NCBI GenBank assembly: GCA_900757415.1
Contig: CAAENU010000060.1
Coordinates: 1-41,759, forward strand
Source of the DNA: an uncultured Oscillospiraceae bacterium
GTDB lineage: Bacteria; Bacillota; Clostridia; Oscillospirales; Oscillospiraceae
Direction: 5' to 3'
DNA length: 41,759 bases
Shown here: positions 23,928 to 32,616 of the stretch, piece by piece
Layout of the letters: each line of letters starts with the position of its first letter
Position numbering within the stretch: the first letter of the stretch is position 1
Notes under the pieces: model-generated
Databases searched by the model: none
Told to the model about the DNA's origin: nothing
What the model saw: the letters and a program-made list of their open reading frames with translations, nothing else
Program-made: the position numbers and the translations under genes

Positions 23928-25915
23928 GACAGAGACGGGCAAACTCTGTAGGCGACCGCCTGCTGATGATCCTGACGGGCCTCTTTCTGTATGCGCCCAT
24001 CATCATCCTGATCTTTTTTTCCTTTAACGCGGGCAACAGCTCCAGCGTGTGGAAGGGGTTCTCTCTCCACTGGTATCAGCAGCTGTTCCAGAACCGGCTC
24101 ATCATGCACAGCGTGTACATCACGCTGCTGGTGTCCCTGCTGGCCACGGTTATTGCTACCATCGCGGGAACCTTTGCCGCCATCGGCTTTTACGGCATGC
24201 GCCGCAAGGCGCGCAACGGCCTGATGGCTGTTAACAACATCCCCATGATGAATGCGGACATCGTCACCGGCGTCAGCCTGTGTCTGCTGTTTGTGGTGTT
24301 TTTCAACGGCTGGGGAGCCTTTGCCGGGTGGGTCAACAGCGCTCAGAACGCCATCGTGCTGCCGGAACGGCTGACGATGGGGTTCGGCACGCTGCTGATC
24401 GCCCATGTCTGCTTCAACATCCCCTACGTTATTCTGTCTGTTGGCCCCAAGCTGCGGCAGATGGACCGCAATCTGGTGGACGCGGCTCAGGATCTGGGCT
24501 GCACATGGATGCAGGCTTTCTGGAAGGTCATGATCCCTGAGATCAAACCCGGCATCGTGTCCGGCGCGCTGACGGCCTTTACCATGTCCATCGACGACTT
24601 TATCATCAGCTATTTCACGGCGGGTACCTCGTCCTCTACGCTGGCCATGACCATCTACGGCATGACCAAGAAGCGGGTAAGTCCGGAGATCAACGCCATC
24701 TCCACGCTGTTGTTTGTGACGGTGATATTGCTGCTGGCCATTATCAATATCCGGGAAAATCATGCCCAGCACCATGCCCACCATCATCAGCGGGAGAGCG
24801 CTGCGGTGCCGTCTCCCAAGCGCAGCGGCACCGGTCTGGGCAAGAAGATCGCCGCTGGTCTGCTGGCCTGCGCCCTTATTGCCGTGCTGGTCGTTACCGG
24901 CGCCGCCGCCCGGTCTGACCGGGTGGTGAACGTGTGCTCCTGGGGCGAGTATATCGATGAATCCCTGATCACTGAGTTTGAGGAACAGACCGGCATCCGC
25001 GTCAACTATCAGACGGCGGAGAGCAACGAGGCGCTGTACTCCCTCATCAAAATGGGCGGCGCGGATTTTGACGTGATCGTACCCTCCGATTATATGATCG
25101 GCCGTTTGATCGAAGAGGATATGCTCTCGGAGCTGGATTACAGCGCCATTCCCAACTACGACCTCATCGACGATCAGTACAAATCTCTCAGCTTTGACCC
25201 GGAGAACAAGTACACCGTACCGTACACATGGGGTACCGTGGGCATTATCTACAACACCGCCATGGTGGATGAACCCATTACCAGCTGGGGCGCCATGTTC
25301 GACGAGAAGTACGCCGGACAGGTGCTGATGATCAACAACTCCCGCGACGCGCTGATGGCTGCCCTGTGCTATCTGGGTTATGACATCAATACCACGGACG
25401 TGGGCCAGCTGGAGGAGGCTTTCCAGCTGATTTATGACGCCAAGAACAAGGGCGTATATCAGGCCTTTGTCATGGATGAGATCTTCGGCAAGATGGAGGG
25501 CGGAAACGCCGCCATCGCCATGTACTACGCCGGCGACTATCTGACCATGCTGGAGAACAACGAGGATCTGGCCTTTGTGGTGCCGGAGGAAGGCTCCAAC
25601 TGGTTTGTGGACGCCATGTGCGTGCTGAAATCCAGCCAGCATCAGGCCGAAGCCATGGAGTGGATCAACTTCATCGCCGGAACGGACGCCAATCTTGCCA
25701 ACATGGACTATATCTGGTATGCCTCCCCCAACGCCGAGGCGCTGGCGGAGTACCCCGCCTACTATGAGGAGGAGTATGACGAGCCGCTGGATGAGGAGAT
25801 CTACAACATCATGGCTGCGCCCCCTGAGGTGCTGGACCGCTGTGAGCTGTACATCAATCTGCCTCAGGATACGCTGAAGTTCTATAACGATCTTTGGACA
25901 AGGCTGGGTATTTAG
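23924..25915 (+). CDS. potCD: Fused polyamine transporter permease PotC and substrate-binding protein PotD
   Basis: 663 residues, about the sum of PotC and PotD. Residues ~1-275 are a six-helix permease with the EAA-type loop DAAQDLGCTWMQAFWKVMIPEIKPG. A linker with a His cluster (280-288) follows, then a membrane helix starting at K307 (KKIAAGLLACALIAVLVV), and from ~330 a PotD-like binding protein beginning VVNVCSWGEYIDESL. The extra helix would place the binding domain outside the cell, tethered to the permease. The reading frame is continuous, so this is not a frameshift artefact. LLAC in the linker helix resembles a weak lipobox but lies deep in the helix. Confidence 0.92.
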   Translation: MRQRRANSVGDRLLMILTGLFLYAPIIILIFFSFNAGNSSSVWKGFSLHWYQQLFQNRLIMHSVYITLLVSLLATVIATIAGTFAAIGFYGMRRKARNGLMAVNNIPMMNADIVTGVSLCLLFVVFFNGWGAFAGWVNSAQNAIVLPERLTMGFGTLLIAHVCFNIPYVILSVGPKLRQMDRNLVDAAQDLGCTWMQAFWKVMIPEIKPGIVSGALTAFTMSIDDFIISYFTAGTSSSTLAMTIYGMTKKRVSPEINAISTLLFVTVILLLAIINIRENHAQHHAHHHQRESAAVPSPKRSGTGLGKKIAAGLLACALIAVLVVTGAAARSDRVVNVCSWGEYIDESLITEFEEQTGIRVNYQTAESNEALYSLIKMGGADFDVIVPSDYMIGRLIEEDMLSELDYSAIPNYDLIDDQYKSLSFDPENKYTVPYTWGTVGIIYNTAMVDEPITSWGAMFDEKYAGQVLMINNSRDALMAALCYLGYDINTTDVGQLEEAFQLIYDAKNKGVYQAFVMDEIFGKMEGGNAAIAMYYAGDYLTMLENNEDLAFVVPEEGSNWFVDAMCVLKSSQHQAEAMEWINFIAGTDANLANMDYIWYASPNAEALAEYPAYYEEEYDEPLDEEIYNIMAAPPEVLDRCELYINLPQDTLKFYNDLWTRLGI

Positions 25916-25948
25916 TTATATTGGTTACTTGGACAGGAGGTTTTTAAC

Positions 25949-26350
25949 ATGATCGAAGTGGGCATGACCTATACCGTGGAAAAGACCGTGACACCCGACA
26001 TGACCGCCAAGGCCGTTGGCTCCGGCGGTTTGGAGGTGTTCGGCACCCCCTATATGATGGGGCTGATGGAGTGTGCCGCCATGTGGTGCGTGCAGAACGA
26101 GCTGCCCGAGGGAAAGGGTACCGTGGGCGTGGAGATCGCATCCAGCCATCTGGCCCCCACGCCTGTGGGCATGAAGGTATCCGCCTCCGCCGAGGTGACC
26201 GGTATCTCCGCCAACGGCAAGATGATCTCCTTTAAGGTGACGGCCAGCGATGAGGAGGGCCTTATCGGCGAGGGTACCCATACCCGCGCCGTTATTGACA
26301 ACGCCCGTTTTCTGCAAAAGTGCAATGACAAGCTCTCACGGGTCAAATAA
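25949..26350 (+). CDS. Hot-dog thioesterase, fluoroacetyl-CoA thioesterase (FlK)-like
   Basis: 133 residues. Single hot-dog domain of the FlK type: VFGTPYMMGLMECAA carries the Thr and Glu that are catalytic in FlK, and SSHLAPTPVGMKV the His. Real fluoroacetate resistance is improbable; in gut bacteria such proteins are general acyl-CoA thioesterases of unknown substrate. AGGAGG precedes the ATG. It is 33 bases after potCD with no terminator between, so it is probably co-transcribed, though a functional link to polyamines is not evident. Confidence 0.82.
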   Translation: MIEVGMTYTVEKTVTPDMTAKAVGSGGLEVFGTPYMMGLMECAAMWCVQNELPEGKGTVGVEIASSHLAPTPVGMKVSASAEVTGISANGKMISFKVTASDEEGLIGEGTHTRAVIDNARFLQKCNDKLSRVK

Positions 26351-26361
26351 CACACTTTCTG

Positions 26362-26390
26362 AAAATCCCGCCCATCAGGGCGGGATTTTT
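26362..26390 (+). terminator. Terminator of the pot operon and thioesterase gene
   Basis: AAAATCCCGCCC / GGGCGGGATTTTT with an ATCA loop (26362-26390). The comEC promoter begins two bases later. Confidence 0.93.
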
Positions 26391-26391
26391 A

Positions 26392-26420
26392 TTGCCCATA
26401 CAGGCCAAATTTGGTATAAT
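26392..26420 (+). promoter_or_regulatory. Promoter of comEC-holA-rnmV
   Basis: TTGCCC (26392-26397), 17 bp, TATAAT (26415-26420), 37 bases before the comEC start. Confidence 0.82.
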
Positions 26421-26457
26421 GGATCTGTTTAATGCAGAGGAAAGGGGAGAGCGTCAC

Positions 26458-28746
26458 ATGCGCACACTGGCGACTGTAGCCTTTTCTTTTGCCGCCGCCG
26501 TGCTGACGGCGGCGCTGCTGCCCCAAAGAGGCTGGTATCTGCCGGCTGCCGGCGTGCTGGTGCTGCTGTTTGCGGCCTTTTTGCTGCTGCGCAAACGCTG
26601 GCGGCAGGGGAAGCGGGCCGCGCTGATGGCCGCTTCCGCTGCCGCGGCGCTGGTCTGGTTTTTCGGCTATCAGCAGCTGGTGCAGCAGCCGGTACTGGAC
26701 CGCTGCGGCAGCGAGCTGCCTTTTACCGGGGTGGCGTGCTCCTACCCAACGGAGAGTGACTACGGGGCAAGGGTGACGCTGCGGATCGACGGCTCACCAT
26801 TTCGAAAAGCGGTGCTGTATGGGGATGAAACGCTGCTGACCCTTCAGCCGGGCAACACGGTTTCCGGCATCGCACAGTGGAACGATGCCGCCCAGATCCG
26901 GGAAACGCGCCTGACCACCTTTACCTCACGAGGTATTTTTGCGCTGCTGTACCAACGCGGAGAGATGTCTGCGGAGCCGGGGACGGCGGACAGTGTCCGC
27001 TGGTGGCCCCAGCGGATGAACCAGGCCTTTCGGGAAAGGATCCATAACATCTGGGATGATGAGCGGGTGGCCGCCTTTGTTGCCGCCGAGCTGACGGGCG
27101 ATACCTACGACATTTCGGACGAGGACTATGCCGTTATGCAGGGAGTGGGACTGGCGCACCTGTTTGCGGTATCCGGACTGCACTGCGCGTTTCTGGTCAC
27201 GCTGCTGGGACTGCTGCTGCCCCATTATCGACGGAGGCTGTATTGCGGCGCCAGCATCGCGGTGCTGCTCTTTTATATGTGCATGGTGGGACTGACGCCA
27301 TCGGTGGTGCGTGCCTGCGTCATGCAGATCTGCCTGCTGCTGGCGCCGCTTTTCAGGCGGGACAGCGATCCGCTGACCAGTCTGGGAACGGCATTGCTGG
27401 TGATATTGCTGTGTAATCCCTTTGCGGCGGCGTCCATCAGCCTGCAGCTGAGCTTCGCCGCCACTTTCGGCATTGTGCTGCTGAGCGGGCGACTGTATCG
27501 CCTGTTTTATGGCTGGTATCACGGCAGGCGGCGGTGGCTGCGGCGGATACTGTCCTTTGTTATGGCCAGTCTGGCGGTTTCACTGGGAGCTATGGTTGGC
27601 ACGGTGCCGTTGGCGGCGTATTATTTCAATACGCTTTCACTGGTGGCTCCGTTGGCCAGCCTGCTGGCGGTGCCCCTTGCAGGGTACGGCTTTATGACGG
27701 CGTTTCTTACCGTGCTGTCAGGCTTTGTATGGCTGCCGCTGGCGCGTGTGCTGGGGTGGGCAACCCTTGCGCTGATACAGGCCGTGCTGCGGATCGCCTA
27801 TGGACTGACTCGCTGGCGGTATCACGCCGTCTATTTCGACAATCCCTATCTGCGGATATGGATGGCGTGCGGCTATCTGATGTTTGGACTTTGCGCGGCG
27901 GTCAGGCGCTGGCGCAAACGGAAGTATATTCTTGCCGCCGCGCTGACGGTGCTGACACTGTCGGCGGCGATCTGGGGCAATACCCTGCATTACCGGGCCG
28001 GGAACATGAACGTGACGGTGCTGGATGTGGGACAGGGTGAAAGCGTGGCGCTGTACGCCGGGGGAGAGACCATGCTGGTGGACTGCGGCAGCTCCAACGG
28101 CTATATCGATGCCGGCGCACGGGCGGTGGGCGAGCTGGAGGCCATGGGCGTGCACCGGCTCAAGGCCGTGGCCGTGACCCATTTTCATGCCGACCATACC
28201 AACGGCCTGTACACGCTGATGACCCGGATGCAGGTGGATACATTATATTTGCCGGACATGGAGGATGAATACGGCGTGCGCGAACGGCTGCTGGCGCTGG
28301 CAGAGCAGTATGACATTCCGGTGGTATGGGTCACACGCACCACACGGGTATCCGTCGGCGGGATCACGGCAACCATCTATCCGCCGGTGGGCGAGGGCGA
28401 TATGAACGAACAGGGCCTGACCGTGCTGGGCAGTGCCGGCGATCTGGATGTGCTTGTCACCGGCGACATGAAAGGCAGCACGGAGAGAGCGCTGCTGAAG
28501 AAGTATCCGCTTCCGGATGTGGAGATTCTGGTGGTGAGCCACCACGGCTCGCGCTACAGCTCGGATGAGACGTTTTTGGCGGCTATTCGCCCGGAGGCGG
28601 CGATCATCAGCGTGGGAGACAACAGCTATGGCCACCCGGCACCGGAAACCATAGAGCGGTTGGAGGCGGTGGGCGCCGTTGTGCGCCGCACGGATGAAGA
28701 AGGCACGATCACGATTTACGGAGGAGAAGCATATGGCGGAGGATAA
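26458..28746 (+). CDS. comEC: ComEC/Rec2 DNA-uptake channel protein
   Basis: 762 residues. An N-terminal membrane part and DUF4131-like extracellular domain (~1-200) are followed by the Competence domain with many helices (GLAHLFAVSGLHCAF, GLTPSVVRACVM). The C-terminal metallo-beta-lactamase domain has HFHADHTNG near 575 and VSHHGS further on. ComEC carries single-stranded DNA across the membrane in transformation. All three parts are intact. No other competence genes are in the window. Start at ATG 26458 after AAAGGGGAG; the upstream frame begins in the promoter. The end overlaps holA by 14 bases. Confidence 0.94.
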   Translation: MRTLATVAFSFAAAVLTAALLPQRGWYLPAAGVLVLLFAAFLLLRKRWRQGKRAALMAASAAAALVWFFGYQQLVQQPVLDRCGSELPFTGVACSYPTESDYGARVTLRIDGSPFRKAVLYGDETLLTLQPGNTVSGIAQWNDAAQIRETRLTTFTSRGIFALLYQRGEMSAEPGTADSVRWWPQRMNQAFRERIHNIWDDERVAAFVAAELTGDTYDISDEDYAVMQGVGLAHLFAVSGLHCAFLVTLLGLLLPHYRRRLYCGASIAVLLFYMCMVGLTPSVVRACVMQICLLLAPLFRRDSDPLTSLGTALLVILLCNPFAAASISLQLSFAATFGIVLLSGRLYRLFYGWYHGRRRWLRRILSFVMASLAVSLGAMVGTVPLAAYYFNTLSLVAPLASLLAVPLAGYGFMTAFLTVLSGFVWLPLARVLGWATLALIQAVLRIAYGLTRWRYHAVYFDNPYLRIWMACGYLMFGLCAAVRRWRKRKYILAAALTVLTLSAAIWGNTLHYRAGNMNVTVLDVGQGESVALYAGGETMLVDCGSSNGYIDAGARAVGELEAMGVHRLKAVAVTHFHADHTNGLYTLMTRMQVDTLYLPDMEDEYGVRERLLALAEQYDIPVVWVTRTTRVSVGGITATIYPPVGEGDMNEQGLTVLGSAGDLDVLVTGDMKGSTERALLKKYPLPDVEILVVSHHGSRYSSDETFLAAIRPEAAIISVGDNSYGHPAPETIERLEAVGAVVRRTDEEGTITIYGGEAYGGG

Positions 28747-29764
28747 GGGCTTTGCCCGGCTGAAGGCCGACTTGAAGGCGGAGCAGCTGCAAAATATATA
28801 TATTTTTCACGGTGAGGAGACCTACCTGCGAACCCGCTATCTGCAGCAGGTGCGGCAGCTGCTGATTCCCGCCGGGTTCGAGGAATTCAACGACCACCGC
28901 CTTAACGGCAAGGGACTGACGGTACAGACGCTGAGCGAAACGGTGGAGGCCATGCCCATGATGGCCCAGCATACGCTGGTAACCGTGGAGGACATGGATC
29001 TTTTCAAGCTGGATGAGGGACAGCGCAGCGCCCTTATCGGCCTGATGGAGGATTTTCCGGAATACTGTACGCTGATTTTCGTCTATGATACGCTGGCCTA
29101 TAAGCGGGACGGCAAGATGAAGAAGCTGTGCGCTGCGCTGGATGCCCATGCCTGCGTGGTGGAGTTTGCCCAGCAGGAGCGGCAGCAGCTGGTCAACTGG
29201 CTGCGCCGCCGTTTTGCGGCGCTTGGCCACGATATCGACCCCACTACCGCCGACCATCTGCTGTTTACCTGCGGCACGCTGATGACGGAGCTGGTGCCGG
29301 AGATCGAGAAGATCGCCGCCTATGCCAAGCATGAGCGCATTACCGTTGAGGATATCAACGCTGTGGCCGATCCCATACTGGACGCCCGCGTGTTCGACAT
29401 GACCAACTGCATCACCGCCGGGAAATATGATGACGCGGCCCGGGTGCTGTCGGAGCTGCTGCGAATGCAGACGGAGCCTATCGTTATTCTGGCGGCAGTG
29501 GGGAAGGAGCTGCGGCGGCTGTATACGGCCCGCATGGCGCTGGATGCGGGGAAGGATCGCCTCTGGCTCAAGCAGCTGTGGGGCATGAGCAGCGACTATC
29601 CCGCCAAGCTGCTGATGCAGGCGGCAAAAAAGGTGGATCATGACTGGTGCAGCAATGCGGTGATCCGCTGCCAGAGGCTGGATCGCCGCATGAAGAGCGA
29701 ACGGGGCATGGACAGCGAAGCGGAGCTGAAGCTGTTTTTGATGGAATTGGCAGGTGCACGGTGA
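28733..29764 (+). CDS. holA: DNA polymerase III delta subunit
   Basis: 343 residues. HolA is the clamp-loader subunit that opens the beta ring. The N-terminal FARLKADLKAEQLQNIYIFHGEETYL and the LVTVEDMDLFKL and LIFVYDTLAYKRDG segments are typical, and the C-terminal helical domain has LLRMQTEPIVILAAVGKELRRL. Start ATG 28733 follows GGAGGAG, which lies in the end of comEC (14-base overlap). The comEC-holA pair is common in Firmicutes. Confidence 0.93.
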   Translation: MAEDKGFARLKADLKAEQLQNIYIFHGEETYLRTRYLQQVRQLLIPAGFEEFNDHRLNGKGLTVQTLSETVEAMPMMAQHTLVTVEDMDLFKLDEGQRSALIGLMEDFPEYCTLIFVYDTLAYKRDGKMKKLCAALDAHACVVEFAQQERQQLVNWLRRRFAALGHDIDPTTADHLLFTCGTLMTELVPEIEKIAAYAKHERITVEDINAVADPILDARVFDMTNCITAGKYDDAARVLSELLRMQTEPIVILAAVGKELRRLYTARMALDAGKDRLWLKQLWGMSSDYPAKLLMQAAKKVDHDWCSNAVIRCQRLDRRMKSERGMDSEAELKLFLMELAGAR

Positions 29765-30336
29765 AGCCGCGGATCCGTGAGGTCATCATCGTGGAGGGCC
29801 GCTATGACAAAAACACGCTTTGCCAGGTGGTGGATGCGGTGATCCTGACCACCGAGGGCTTCGGCGTGTTCCGCGATAAGGAGAAGCTGGCCTATTTCCG
29901 CCGTCTGGCGGAAAAGCGGGGCGTGATACTGCTGACCGATCCCGACGGCGCGGGCTTTGTGATCCGCAATTATCTCAAGGGGGCGCTGCCGCCGACGCAG
30001 GTGAAGCAGGCCTATGTTCCCGATGTGATGGGCAAGGAGCGCCGCAAGCGCAAGGGCGGCAAGGAGGGCAAGCTGGGCGTAGAGGGTATGTCCCCCAACG
30101 TGCTGCTGGAGGCGCTGCGGCGCTGCGGCGCCACCTTTGAGGGGGAGGAGAACGCGAGGCAGAGCGCGGGCCTCACCCGCGCCGACCTGATGGATAAGGG
30201 CCTCATCGGCCCGGGCAGCGCACAGCGCCGCGCCGAAATACTGCAAACGCTGCAATTGCCGGAGCACCTGACCACAGCGGGACTGCTGGACGCCCTGAAC
30301 CTGCTTTTGAGCCGGAAAGAGTTCGACGCGCTGTAA
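29761..30336 (+). CDS. rnmV: Ribonuclease M5 (TOPRIM nuclease)
   Basis: 191 residues, starting at GTG 29761, which overlaps the holA stop (GTGA). RNase M5 matures 5S rRNA precursors. The TOPRIM motifs are IIVEGRYDKN (catalytic Glu) and LLTDPDGAGFVIR (DxD). The basic stretch KERRKRKGGKEGK and the C-terminal helical region fit the family. It usually sits next to ksgA; here it is coupled to holA. The longer frame from 29647 overlaps holA heavily and lacks a binding site. Confidence 0.9.
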   Translation: MKPRIREVIIVEGRYDKNTLCQVVDAVILTTEGFGVFRDKEKLAYFRRLAEKRGVILLTDPDGAGFVIRNYLKGALPPTQVKQAYVPDVMGKERRKRKGGKEGKLGVEGMSPNVLLEALRRCGATFEGEENARQSAGLTRADLMDKGLIGPGSAQRRAEILQTLQLPEHLTTAGLLDALNLLLSRKEFDAL

Positions 30337-30363
30337 AAATGCACGGACAGCGCGGCAAAACTA

Positions 30364-30392
30364 TTGCAATCCACGGATGGAACGAGTATAAT
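30364..30392 (+). promoter_or_regulatory. Promoter of glnS
   Basis: TTGCAA (30364-30369), 17 bp, TATAAT (30387-30392). The leader of about 45 bases is too short for a T-box. Confidence 0.85.
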
Positions 30393-30442
30393 ATCATTCT
30401 GGCTTTTTGCCATATATTACGACCTACAAGGAGTGTGAGACA

Positions 30443-32188
30443 ATGACCGAGGAAAGAAAGACCAATACCCCTGAGACCGAGGCGGTAGCGGAGAGCAAAA
30501 ACTTTATTCTGAACTTTATCGACGAGGACATCGCAGAGGGTGGTCAGTTCCAGGGAATGACCGTCCACACCCGCTTCCCGCCGGAACCCAACGGCTATCT
30601 GCACATCGGCCACTGCAAGGCCCTGTGCATTGATTTCGGTACCGCCGAGAAGTATAACGGCCTGTGCAACCTGCGTATGGACGACACCAACCCCGCTAAG
30701 GAGGACACCGAGTATGTGGACGCCATCCAGCAGGATATCCACTGGCTGGGATTTGACTGGGGCGATCGGTTCTTCTATGGCAGCGACTATTTTGAGAAGG
30801 ACTATGAGTACGCGGTGGAGCTGATCAAGAAAGGTCTTGCCTATGTCTGCGAGCTGACGCCGGAGGAATTCAAAGCCAACCGCGGCGATATCGGCGTTCC
30901 CGCTGTGTCCCCCTACCGTGACCGTCCCATCGAGGAGAACCTGCGGCTGTTTGAGAAGATGAAAAACGGCGAGGTGGAGGAGGGTAAGATGACCCTTCGC
31001 GCCAAGATCGATCTGGCCAGCGGCAACTTCAATATGCGCGACCCGGTGATCTACCGCATCCGCTTCATCAATCACCACCGGCAGGGCACAAAATGGTGCA
31101 TTTTCCCCATGTATGACTTTGCCCACCCCATTCAGGACGCGCTGGAGGGCATCACCCACAGCCTGTGCTCGCTGGAATATGAGGAGCATCGTCCCCTGTA
31201 CGATTGGGTGGTGAACAATGTTTCCATTCCCTATCATAAACCCCGGCAGATCGAGTTTGCCCGGCTGAATATCGACCACACGGTTATGTCCAAGCGGAAG
31301 CTGCGCAAGCTGGTAGAGGAGCGTTATGTCTCCGGCTGGGACGATCCCCGGATGCCTACCTTGTGCGGCCTGCGCCGCCGGGGTTACACCGCCGCGGCTA
31401 TCCGTAATTTTTGCGAAATGATCGGCGTGGGCAAGACCCCCAGCGTCATCGAATACGGCACGCTGGAGCATTGCCTGCGGGAGGATCTGAACGCCACCGC
31501 CGAGCGCACCATGGCGGTGCTGCATCCTGTGAAGCTGACGGTAACCAACTATCCCGAGGGGAAGAACGAGACCGTTACCGTGGAGAATAACCCCGCCGAC
31601 CCGACACAGGGCACCCATGATATCACCTTCTCCCGGAATCTCTGGATCGAGGCTGACGACTTCATGGAGGTGCCGGTGCCCAAGTATAAGCGCCTGACGC
31701 CGGGCGGCCTTGAGTGCCGTTTGAAGGGTGCGTATCTGGTGAAGTGCACCGGCTGCGTGAAAGACGAAGGCGGCAATATCACCGAAGTGCTGTGTGAATA
31801 CGATCCCGCTTCCCGGGGCGGCGATCCTGCCGACGGACGCAAGGTCAAGGGCGCTACCCTTCACTGGGTGGATGCGGAAAATTGCCTGGATGCCGAGGTG
31901 CGGCTGTACGACAACCTGTTCTCCGACGCTACGCCTGACGGCCCAGACAAGGATTTCCTGGATTGCCTGAACCCGGAAAGCCTGACCGTGCTGACCGGCT
32001 GCAAGGTGGAACCGGAGATGCGCAAGGTGGCCGCGGCCTTTGACAAGCAGGAAAACCGCACCGGCGTTAACGCACCTACGTTCCAGTTCATGCGGGTGGG
32101 CTATTTCTGCCTGGATAACCGGGATTCCACGGCGGAGCATCTGGTATTTAACCGCAGTGTGTCTCTGAAAGATAGCTTTAAAAAGTAA
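30443..32188 (+). CDS. glnS: Glutaminyl-tRNA synthetase
   Basis: 581 residues. Class I synthetase charging tRNA-Gln. RFPPEPNGYLHIGH holds the HIGH motif (54-57) and VMSKRKL (MSKRK at 282-286) the KMSKS motif. The C-terminal anticodon-binding beta-barrels are full length. TTHDITF/THDITFSRNLWIEADDF is typical of GlnRS and distinguishes it from GltX. ATG 30443 has AAGGAG 10 bases upstream. Many Firmicutes lack GlnRS and use GatCAB; a dedicated enzyme in Clostridia is usually explained by ancient transfer. Confidence 0.97.
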   Translation: MTEERKTNTPETEAVAESKNFILNFIDEDIAEGGQFQGMTVHTRFPPEPNGYLHIGHCKALCIDFGTAEKYNGLCNLRMDDTNPAKEDTEYVDAIQQDIHWLGFDWGDRFFYGSDYFEKDYEYAVELIKKGLAYVCELTPEEFKANRGDIGVPAVSPYRDRPIEENLRLFEKMKNGEVEEGKMTLRAKIDLASGNFNMRDPVIYRIRFINHHRQGTKWCIFPMYDFAHPIQDALEGITHSLCSLEYEEHRPLYDWVVNNVSIPYHKPRQIEFARLNIDHTVMSKRKLRKLVEERYVSGWDDPRMPTLCGLRRRGYTAAAIRNFCEMIGVGKTPSVIEYGTLEHCLREDLNATAERTMAVLHPVKLTVTNYPEGKNETVTVENNPADPTQGTHDITFSRNLWIEADDFMEVPVPKYKRLTPGGLECRLKGAYLVKCTGCVKDEGGNITEVLCEYDPASRGGDPADGRKVKGATLHWVDAENCLDAEVRLYDNLFSDATPDGPDKDFLDCLNPESLTVLTGCKVEPEMRKVAAAFDKQENRTGVNAPTFQFMRVGYFCLDNRDSTAEHLVFNRSVSLKDSFKK

Positions 32189-32207
32189 AAAACGGCCCTG
32201 CGCCGCC

Positions 32208-32234
32208 GGAAATGCCGCGATGAGCGGCATTTCC
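32208..32234. repeat. Perfect hairpin after glnS
   Basis: GGAAATGCCGC / GCGGCATTTCC, 11 bp with a five-base loop, 20 bases after the glnS stop. No T run follows, so it is not a good intrinsic terminator; it may stabilise the 3' end or cause partial termination. Confidence 0.6.
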
Positions 32235-32244
32235 AAGACCTGCT

Positions 32245-32262
32245 GGTTAGCGTAATCTAACC
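32245..32262. promoter_or_regulatory. Possible operator before the heavy-metal-binding protein gene
   Basis: Perfect 6-6-6 inverted repeat GGTTAG-CGTAAT-CTAACC, 49 bases before the start of the HMA gene. The halves look like those of metal-dependent DtxR-family repressor sites, but the spacing differs, so the regulator is only a guess. I see no clear promoter beside it. Confidence 0.4.
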
Positions 32263-32311
32263 GACAAAAACGGAGCGGGGAACCGCAAATAAAATATGGA
32301 GGTAATATAAA

Positions 32312-32569
32312 ATGGTACAGATCACATTGAAAATTGACGGAATGGCCTGCGGTATGTGTGAAAGCCATATCAATGACGCGGTGCGCAGCGCATTTCCGGT
32401 GAAAAAGGTCACGTCCTCCCACACCAAGGGGGAAACAGTGATCCTTGCCGAGCAGCCGATCTCTGAGGATGCCCTGCGCGGCGTGATTGAACCCACCGGC
32501 TACAAGGTACTGGGTTATGCCAGCGCCCCTTATGAGAAGAAAGGCCTGTTCGGCCACTTGAAAAAGTGA
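32312..32569 (+). CDS. Small heavy-metal-associated (HMA) domain protein
   Basis: 85 residues. An HMA/copper-chaperone-like ferredoxin fold with the metal-binding GMACGMCESHIN near residues 10-21 (CxxC). Residues ~70-85 form a basic tail (YEKKGLFGHLKK) not found in classical CopZ. It stands alone, without a CopA ATPase beside it, so the metal may be copper or another soft or transition metal. A GGAGG site precedes the ATG. Inverted repeat 32245-32262 upstream could be its operator. Confidence 0.85.
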   Translation: MVQITLKIDGMACGMCESHINDAVRSAFPVKKVTSSHTKGETVILAEQPISEDALRGVIEPTGYKVLGYASAPYEKKGLFGHLKK

Positions 32570-32616
32570 GTCCCATGCCGTATACTGAGTGCAATATCAT
32601 GCAGGAGGTACGGCAT

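Noticed and set aside
24842..24900. Lipobox (LLAC) in the PotCD linker suggesting that PotD is released as a lipoprotein
   Set aside because: The Cys lies in the middle of an internal membrane helix, and position -2 is Leu, which is unusual; an uncleaved anchor is more likely.
23600..25642. 680-codon minus-strand frame over potB-potCD
   Set aside because: Shadow frame with repetitive His/Gln composition; the transporter genes on the plus strand are certain.
30337..30442. T-box or other leader before glnS
   Set aside because: Only about 45 bases lie between promoter and start codon, too short for a T-box, and no terminator hairpin is present.
32208..32234. Intrinsic terminator of glnS
   Set aside because: The stem is perfect but no T run follows it, so it is listed as a hairpin only.
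30203..32557. 784-codon minus-strand frame over glnS
   Set aside because: Shadow frame crossing glnS and its neighbours; the glnS motifs settle the strand.
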